From positions 128,503,893 through 128,567,892 of the forward strand of contig NC_035435.2 in the NCBI RefSeq assembly GCF_002127325.2: 64,000 bases of DNA, read 5' to 3'. Shown piece by piece: positions 58,627-64,000 of the stretch. The DNA comes from Helianthus annuus. Its lineage: Eukaryota; Streptophyta; Magnoliopsida; Asterales; Asteraceae. The position numbers and the translations under genes were made by a program. The notes below the pieces were generated by a model that worked only from the letters and a program-made list of their open reading frames with translations, searched no databases and was not told the DNA's origin. Every line of letters starts with the position of its first letter. The stretch's first letter is position 1.

Positions 58627-61322
58627 GTTATCGTCTTTAAGGGGGGTAGACTTGTAAAGAAGGTTTCGGGGACGAAACCTCTTTAAGGGGGTAGACTTGT
58701 AACACCCCGAAAACGTGATTGGTAATTGAACCACGTTAATAATAATAATGAACATGTAAAATACCGTTAGTGTTAAAATTAACCCGGTGAATATTAGGAT
58801 TTAAACAAATAATCCTAATATTAATTAAAAAGGAGAATAAAAGTTTTGAGAAAAGTAAGTTTATAAGAAGCCCGAGTTAACGGGACTTAAAATAAAACGG
58901 GTTATAACTCCCGGAACCCACCAAATAACTAGGAATATCAACCTAGTTAGTTAAGTGTTTTAAAATAATGAAGGAACATGATGTAGTAACCTTTTTATAA
59001 CCTTTGTATATTAGAGGGACTAAAAGGGTTGAAATTGGAAAAAAAGTTTTATTTAACTAAAAAGAAAAATAAACAAAAGAATTAAAAACCAAAAACACAC
59101 ACACTGTGTGTTTTGGTCGACTAGCATCAGGAGCACAAGAAGGGCTCTCATGCTTAAAACCCTAAATTGCAAGAATTCACCAAATTGAAAGGGGAAATCA
59201 AACCCGAATCGAAATTCAAGCACAAATTAGTGATCACCTCAGTAAAGGGATCATAAGATATGCCAAATTTCATTGTTTGATTCCATCTTGAATTCTTGAT
59301 AAATATATGAAATCGAAAATTAGACTTGCATGATTGATGTTTAGATGAAATTAGTAATGAATACATGTCTAGGAGTAAACCCTAGTCAAATACTTGTTGA
59401 ATTGATGTTCATAATTGTAAAATTCATGGTCACCCATCTAAGTGTAAAATGGGTTTTGTAGAATGATAGAGAACACTAAGAATTTGATTTTTAAATGAGT
59501 GTCGTTGATTTACATGAAGTGAATCTAGATGTTATTATGCATACTAGATATAATGAACTTGCAAAAATTGTTTAATTTTGGGCTAAATAGTTAGTTTTGA
59601 ACTTGATAATGGATTTAATAAAACGATGCCCATAAGGTGTTTGTTAAAATGCCTAAGAGAAAACTAATTGTTGAAACTCGGAACAAAACACATATTTGAA
59701 TGATGTTGTAAATTATGCGTTATATGACATGAATAGAGTTCTAAACGAACCGTTAATTGAACTCTATAGGCAAAAGAATCGAGTCTTCAAGCGGACAAGC
59801 TGGAGCGGACACACGCTTGAAGGGAGCGCTTTGAAGGTACGCGACTTGTCTTTTGTTTATATATGTGTAGACAAGCTTAGTCGTAATTATGCTAAATGTT
59901 GATATAGTGAAATTGTAAGTGTTTGGTAAGTCTATGAAGTGATGAAATTCACTCGACAAATCAAACGGATCAAAATGGTTGGTTAGATATGATTATGGAT
60001 AATATTGTTTAATTAGTCATGTTTGGAATGTAAATAAAGTGATGTAACTCACTAGACAAAGAACGGGTCAAAATAATGGACGAAATGGTAGTGTTCGAAG
60101 TGACTTAAACGTCACTCGTTAAATTTGAGTTATAAAAGCGTAAACCATGAAATGGAAGTGATACGCTAAAGTTGACAAGCCCGAGAATGGGTAATTATGG
60201 TTAGAAACCAATGATGATGAATTATGCAAGTATGTAGCTTGGTTCCATTACATTATGTTTGTATATTGAATATAGTTAGTTAACTTGAATTAGTCTAATA
60301 ATGAAATTGGTATAATGTCAAAATGACGATGTTCATTAGACATGGCAATGGGTCAAATGTTGGTTGGAATAAGTTAGTTTGATGATAAAAATGGAGGTTT
60401 CCATTAGATGACCAAACAGGTCAAAACAAGGGTAAATCAGCAACATTAAAGTGACGTGAACGTCACTCTATAATTGGGATCTATGAAAGCGTAATACCAT
60501 GGAATGGCAATGATACGCCGAAGTTCACAAGCCCGGGGAAATGGGTATGTACACTAAGAAGTAAAAATGAATGATTAACATGTATAGTAAAGTATAAAAC
60601 AAATGGGTCGAATAAATGAAACAAGAAATTATAAACTATTCGTTTACAATTCAGGTTTCATATGCGGAAAATATGATAAATTGATGCGTATTTTTATTAC
60701 AAACGCGCAGGAAAAAGAATCACCTAAAACGGACTTGTAGATAAAAAGTTATGGTCCTTTAAAGTTGAGTTTTGTAAAAAAATTAGAGCTGGGCAGATAT
60801 GCAGGTCCAGGGAGTGGACCTGCTAGAAAAACGACTCCCGCGTGGCACGCGACGGGGCAAAGTGGATCTGGCACGACATGCGAGGCCGCTCGCGGACCGC
60901 GAAGGATCTAAAGGAGTCTTTCGCATGGCGCGAGAGACCTATTTCCGGAATTTTATTTTTGTTTTCGTTTGTTTGATATTGGAACTTGGATATACTTGTT
61001 TATATGTTGTCAAAACTAACGTTTAGGATAGCTTTGACCTTAGGTGAAGCTGGTGTTACTCCGGATGGCGATCAAGCAAGATTTCAAGAACCGAACACAA
61101 CACTTTTGAAGCTTCCGCGTTATATAATTTTGTTTTAGACTATGTTAATTTTGTAAACACTAAACATATCGTTTGAATGATTTTTAAACTAGTTGGGAAG
61201 TTAAATAGAATACTATAATCATGTAGGTTTATTATCATAACTAAGTTTTTGAAATGATGCATTTTTGTTTAAAATGTGTTATTTAATATAAAAATCTAAA
61301 TTTTATTAGACAGGTGTTACAG
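58627..61322 (+). mobile_element. LTR with a 71-bp internal tail, inserted in element B
   Basis: The LTR (58698-61322, 2625 bases) starts tgtaacaccccg and ends ggtgttaca. To its left are 71 bases (58627-58697) with two copies of a tract of the form tttaaggggg.gtagacttgtaa, the polypurine tract plus LTR start. The 6-base gtttag flanks the unit on both sides (58621-58626 and 61323-61328), and the host ORF is in frame when the insert and one gtttag are removed. So tail plus LTR inserted as a unit. It is the 3' end of a + strand Ty3/gypsy element, without its coding region or 5' LTR. Palindrome-rich, GC-rich stretches lie at 60800-60935. Confidence 0.75.
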
Positions 61323-61397
61323 TTTAGATGATGTTTCCTCATCTTTAGGTGAACTATCTAAGTGACGATAAGCGTCCGATGTTCCTTGCTCACTCAT
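61323..61397 (-). pseudogene. extra ORF of element B (5' part)
   Basis: It begins at the ATG on the minus strand at 61397 with MSEQGTSDAYRHLDSSPKDE and is interrupted at 61323 by the + strand LTR. The remaining part lies at 58210-58626. The start is close downstream of the PBS, where a gag-region ORF is expected. Confidence 0.55.
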
Positions 61398-61519
61398 ACT
61401 TTAAACTAACAAATAGTCAAATAACACAAAACAATATTTATACATAATCACATAAGTCATTTCCTAACACAGAATTTTAAGTGTCAGCAGAACACTTCTT
61501 TGGCTTAAACTAGTGGCTG

Positions 61520-61533
61520 TAGCTCTGATACCA
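61520..61533 (-). promoter_or_regulatory. primer-binding site of element B, tRNA-iMet type
   Basis: The minus strand reads TGGTATCAGAGCTA, the common plant retrotransposon PBS matching initiator tRNA-Met. It begins five bases inside the 5' LTR edge (61539). Confidence 0.8.
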
Positions 61534-61538
61534 CTCTC

Positions 61539-62723
61539 TGTCGCAACCCCCGACCCCTACCCCGGGAGTGGGAGCCGCGAACATCCAGATCAGTGGTATC
61601 GGTGTTTATTAATTTGGCAGCGGAATACATCAGGACCGTAGGTAGGAAATATTTTTATCAGGGTTTAAACACCAAACTTTTTATAATACTAAATCATTGG
61701 GATAAAACCCAAGTTCATTTGACAATACATCTGTAGGGATAAACCCTATTTATTGAAAACAAAAACTCCTTTTTATTTAGGTAACTTTTATAGCCACTTT
61801 TCCAAGCCTTCAGTGCTCTCCAACTGGCTTCTATTGGCTTTCACATTGTGTTACCTGAAACGCATTTTAAAACATTTTTATCAGCAAGAAAGCAAGAAAT
61901 ACTGGCAAGTACATTCAATTTTGGTAAAACATCAGTTGTTTACACATTACAGTATTAAGGGCGTTACAATGTTTATATCTACACAATTACTCGGTCTGTA
62001 CGTGTCACTCGACGGATCTGTGACTATGGTCACATCACATATTCGATACCCGTGCCCAATTGTGAAGGTTATAAAGTACTGTATACATACCCCATAATAC
62101 TGGCAACAATTGTAGAATTAGAAAGACTTAATCACTGTAATTGTAATTTGAAAATACTTGAGGTTTTGGTAAAACATTTTGAGTCACAAAAATGTACTCT
62201 CAAATAGTGAGAAAAAGTGAATGTACTTACATTGTTGATTTAGGTAAAACTAGAGCCTCCTGGTGTATCTCCGGCGTGTTAGTAAAATAACCCAAATCAC
62301 ATTAACCGTACAACTCGAGACAGAACTCCAATGACTGAGTCGGGCAGAGCCTTGACATGCATTACGGAGTCCTAGATCAATCGGGTGTAACACGAGACAG
62401 AATTCCAACGACTGAGTCAGGCAGAGCCTTGACATGCGTTACAGAATCTTAAATCGATCGCGTAGGGTAATAGCAGGGTTATAATACTTACAACGAGGTA
62501 GAGCTTTGCATTATAGTGGGTATTATGCCCGGGTATAATAATAGCCTATAGAAAGTTTGAGGGAGAAATCGATTTTGAACGAATTGTCAAATGAGCCGTT
62601 CACCTCTATTTATAGGGCTGATCTATGGTGGCTCGCGGCCCGGAGAGAGAAGGCTAAGGCCTTCGCGGCTTGCGACAACCCATGTGTCGCTTATAGCTTC
62701 GCCGAGTCATGGGCTAGCCTTGA
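61539..62723 (-). repeat. truncated 5' LTR of element B
   Basis: It matches the 3' LTR from 52082, with a 70-base segment retained here near 61565-61625 and a 32-base loss near 62270. The TATA box is at 62606-62615 with ggcccg palindromes beyond it. The outer ~700 bases are missing because the LTR starting at 62724 cuts in. Confidence 0.8.
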
Positions 62724-64000
62724 TGTCATACCCTCAAAATCCACAAGCGGAGTAATACCGCGAGGCATGTGACTGACCAGGATCATACCACCAATCATAC
62801 TGAACATTTATGTAAAGTAAAGTAAAACCATCGCAAACCAAGCGTTTAATGTTCACCAAACCAAAATCCAAAACCAAGTTCAAAAGTCAACGGAAGCATA
62901 AAATATTAAAACCCATAAAATAGTTTATAAATCATAAAGTTTATTAGTAGGAATCCAACTGTGGATTCCTAGCCACAACGCCCAATCCGCGTGCAAGCTC
63001 CATCCTTGTACCTAACGACCTGCAAAGCATGCAGTAGTGTGTCAACAAAAGGTTGGCGAGTTCACAGTTAGTTGTTCGTTTAAATGTTGTTTCAAAAACC
63101 CAAAATTTGTTAAGTTCCTTGTTCTTTAAAAAAAATGCCATGGGGAGCTACCCCACTGTTTTAAACCACTAGACCCGTTACCATATCGACTACTGACTGT
63201 AGTTATGTTTAGTGCCCTGAGTCAATGTCTATCATCATTGACGAAGTGCCCAAGTATGTTAGTCCACGCCCGTCCTCTGCGGCACGGTGTGAGGCTTGTC
63301 AAACCTAATAGCGCTATTTAACTAATAACCCGTTCGCCATTATGAGGGACTTAAGATAGAGTTGTTGTCTAGTAAGCTTAAGACAAGTATTATAATGGTT
63401 GTCACCCTTCCCAAGGAGGGTGGAGGTACGTATTCTACCCAAGGAGAATACGCAGGTTGTATCCCACCTAAGGGGGATAGTTGTTGTTTAACCCATTCCC
63501 AAACCACCAGGAATCCCATGCTTTGCGAAAAGTGTGAACTCACCTTTGATTGCTCGGTTGGTCTCTTAAAAATGGTTAACAGACAAGGTAGGTCAATCAC
63601 GTCCTAATACGATTACCATTTAGTTCATTAGTGTGTTCAAGTAAGGCACAAAGCTCCTACACACAACTAACACATAACATGCACTCACTTTGACAGTTTA
63701 CACACATATACATATTCCACATATAACTACTCATGAACAAGTACACAATACCTCACATAACACTTTCGTGGACATTAAACAAGTTGGATCATTATCAGAT
63801 AGCATAACCGACATCTAGACACGCAAATCACAACTTATCATGTTTCAGCTCTAACATTCAGAACTGGGCTGTTTTCGGGTATTTTTATAAAGTAGTTATC
63901 TAGTTCCAAAAATTCTAAATAATATACAGAATGTTCTAAACATCCACGTCACCATGTGTAAAAATCTCGGGACTCAATTCATCACCGACTATTTACTAAA
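62724..64000 (-). repeat. left part of another LTR (element C), cut by the window end
   Basis: It starts tgtcataccctc, like the ends of the other Ty3/gypsy LTRs here, directly at the break in the element B LTR. No gene is recognisable in it; the open stretches on both strands have no family features. It contains a repeated ccaagga/ccacctaagg segment near 63400-63480. The orientation is inferred from the resemblance to the LTRs of A and B. Confidence 0.5.

Larger units (their letters stand above)
52082..62723 (-). mobile_element. Ty3/gypsy (chromovirus-like) element B, nested in element A
   Basis: From right to left: partial 5' LTR (61539-62723), iMet-type PBS (61520-61533), an extra ORF, gag, protease, RT, RNase H, integrase with chromodomain-like tail, polypurine tract, and 3' LTR (52082-53456). 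It carries a + strand LTR insertion at 58627-61322. The reading frames are broken by several 1-base losses and stops. The 5' LTR is truncated on the outside by the LTR at 62724. The flanking target duplication is therefore not recoverable. Confidence 0.85.

Noticed and set aside
1..64000. A new defence, toxin or prokaryote-type gene system
   Set aside because: No operon-like clustering or such gene families are visible; the window is eukaryotic repeat DNA with decayed genes.

Overview
This is a nuclear plant window, and almost all of it is transposable elements. Pointers to a flowering plant are the spliced B3-domain genes, the plant Helitron with an RPA-like gene, and Ty3/gypsy, Copia and PIF/Harbinger remnants. 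The style of the LTR elements suggests a eudicot, perhaps Asteraceae, but that is an impression. I see no rRNA, tRNA, CRISPR or organellar genes.

Layout. (1) 180-7345: two tandem copies of a B3 DNA-binding-protein gene on the + strand. Copy 1 has two B3-like domains. Copy 2 is longer with a third B3-like domain, a duplicated small exon and disabling changes. A near-perfect 60-bp-arm inverted repeat lies between them. (2) About 7345-34489: a minus-strand Helitron with a Rep/helicase gene (HUH, Y2 and SF1 helicase motifs visible) and an RPA-like gene, both broken. It ends at a candidate 5'-TC terminus near 34489. Two gag-protease-only LTR retrotransposons sit inside it. One (9934-16940, + strand) is inserted in the Rep/helicase ORF. 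The other (24355-32180, minus strand) has nearly identical 1694-bp LTRs. (3) 34490-42825: a gene-remnant zone with a small MITE, a MATE-transporter pseudogene, a proteasome RPN9 pseudogene interrupted by a Copia scrap, and a frameshifted PIF/Harbinger transposase. (4) 42826-64000: nested minus-strand Ty3/gypsy elements. Element A (42826-52081) is split by an LTR of another family. Element B (52082-62723) interrupts A's gag and itself carries a + strand LTR (58698-61322). A further LTR (62724 on) truncates B.

How it fits together. Insertion order can be read from target-site duplications: ctggg around the first gag-protease element, aaagt around the second, and gtttag around the LTR in element B. 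In each case removing the insert rejoins a reading frame or a repeat array. The most interesting structures are the first element, whose right end is an inverted LTR fragment, the LTR carrying a 71-bp tail with two polypurine tracts, and a promoter layout shared by four LTR families: a TATA box immediately downstream of clustered, family-specific short palindromes. No gene here looks like a clearly intact non-transposon gene. B3 copy 1 comes closest, but one of its splice donors reads AT instead of GT.
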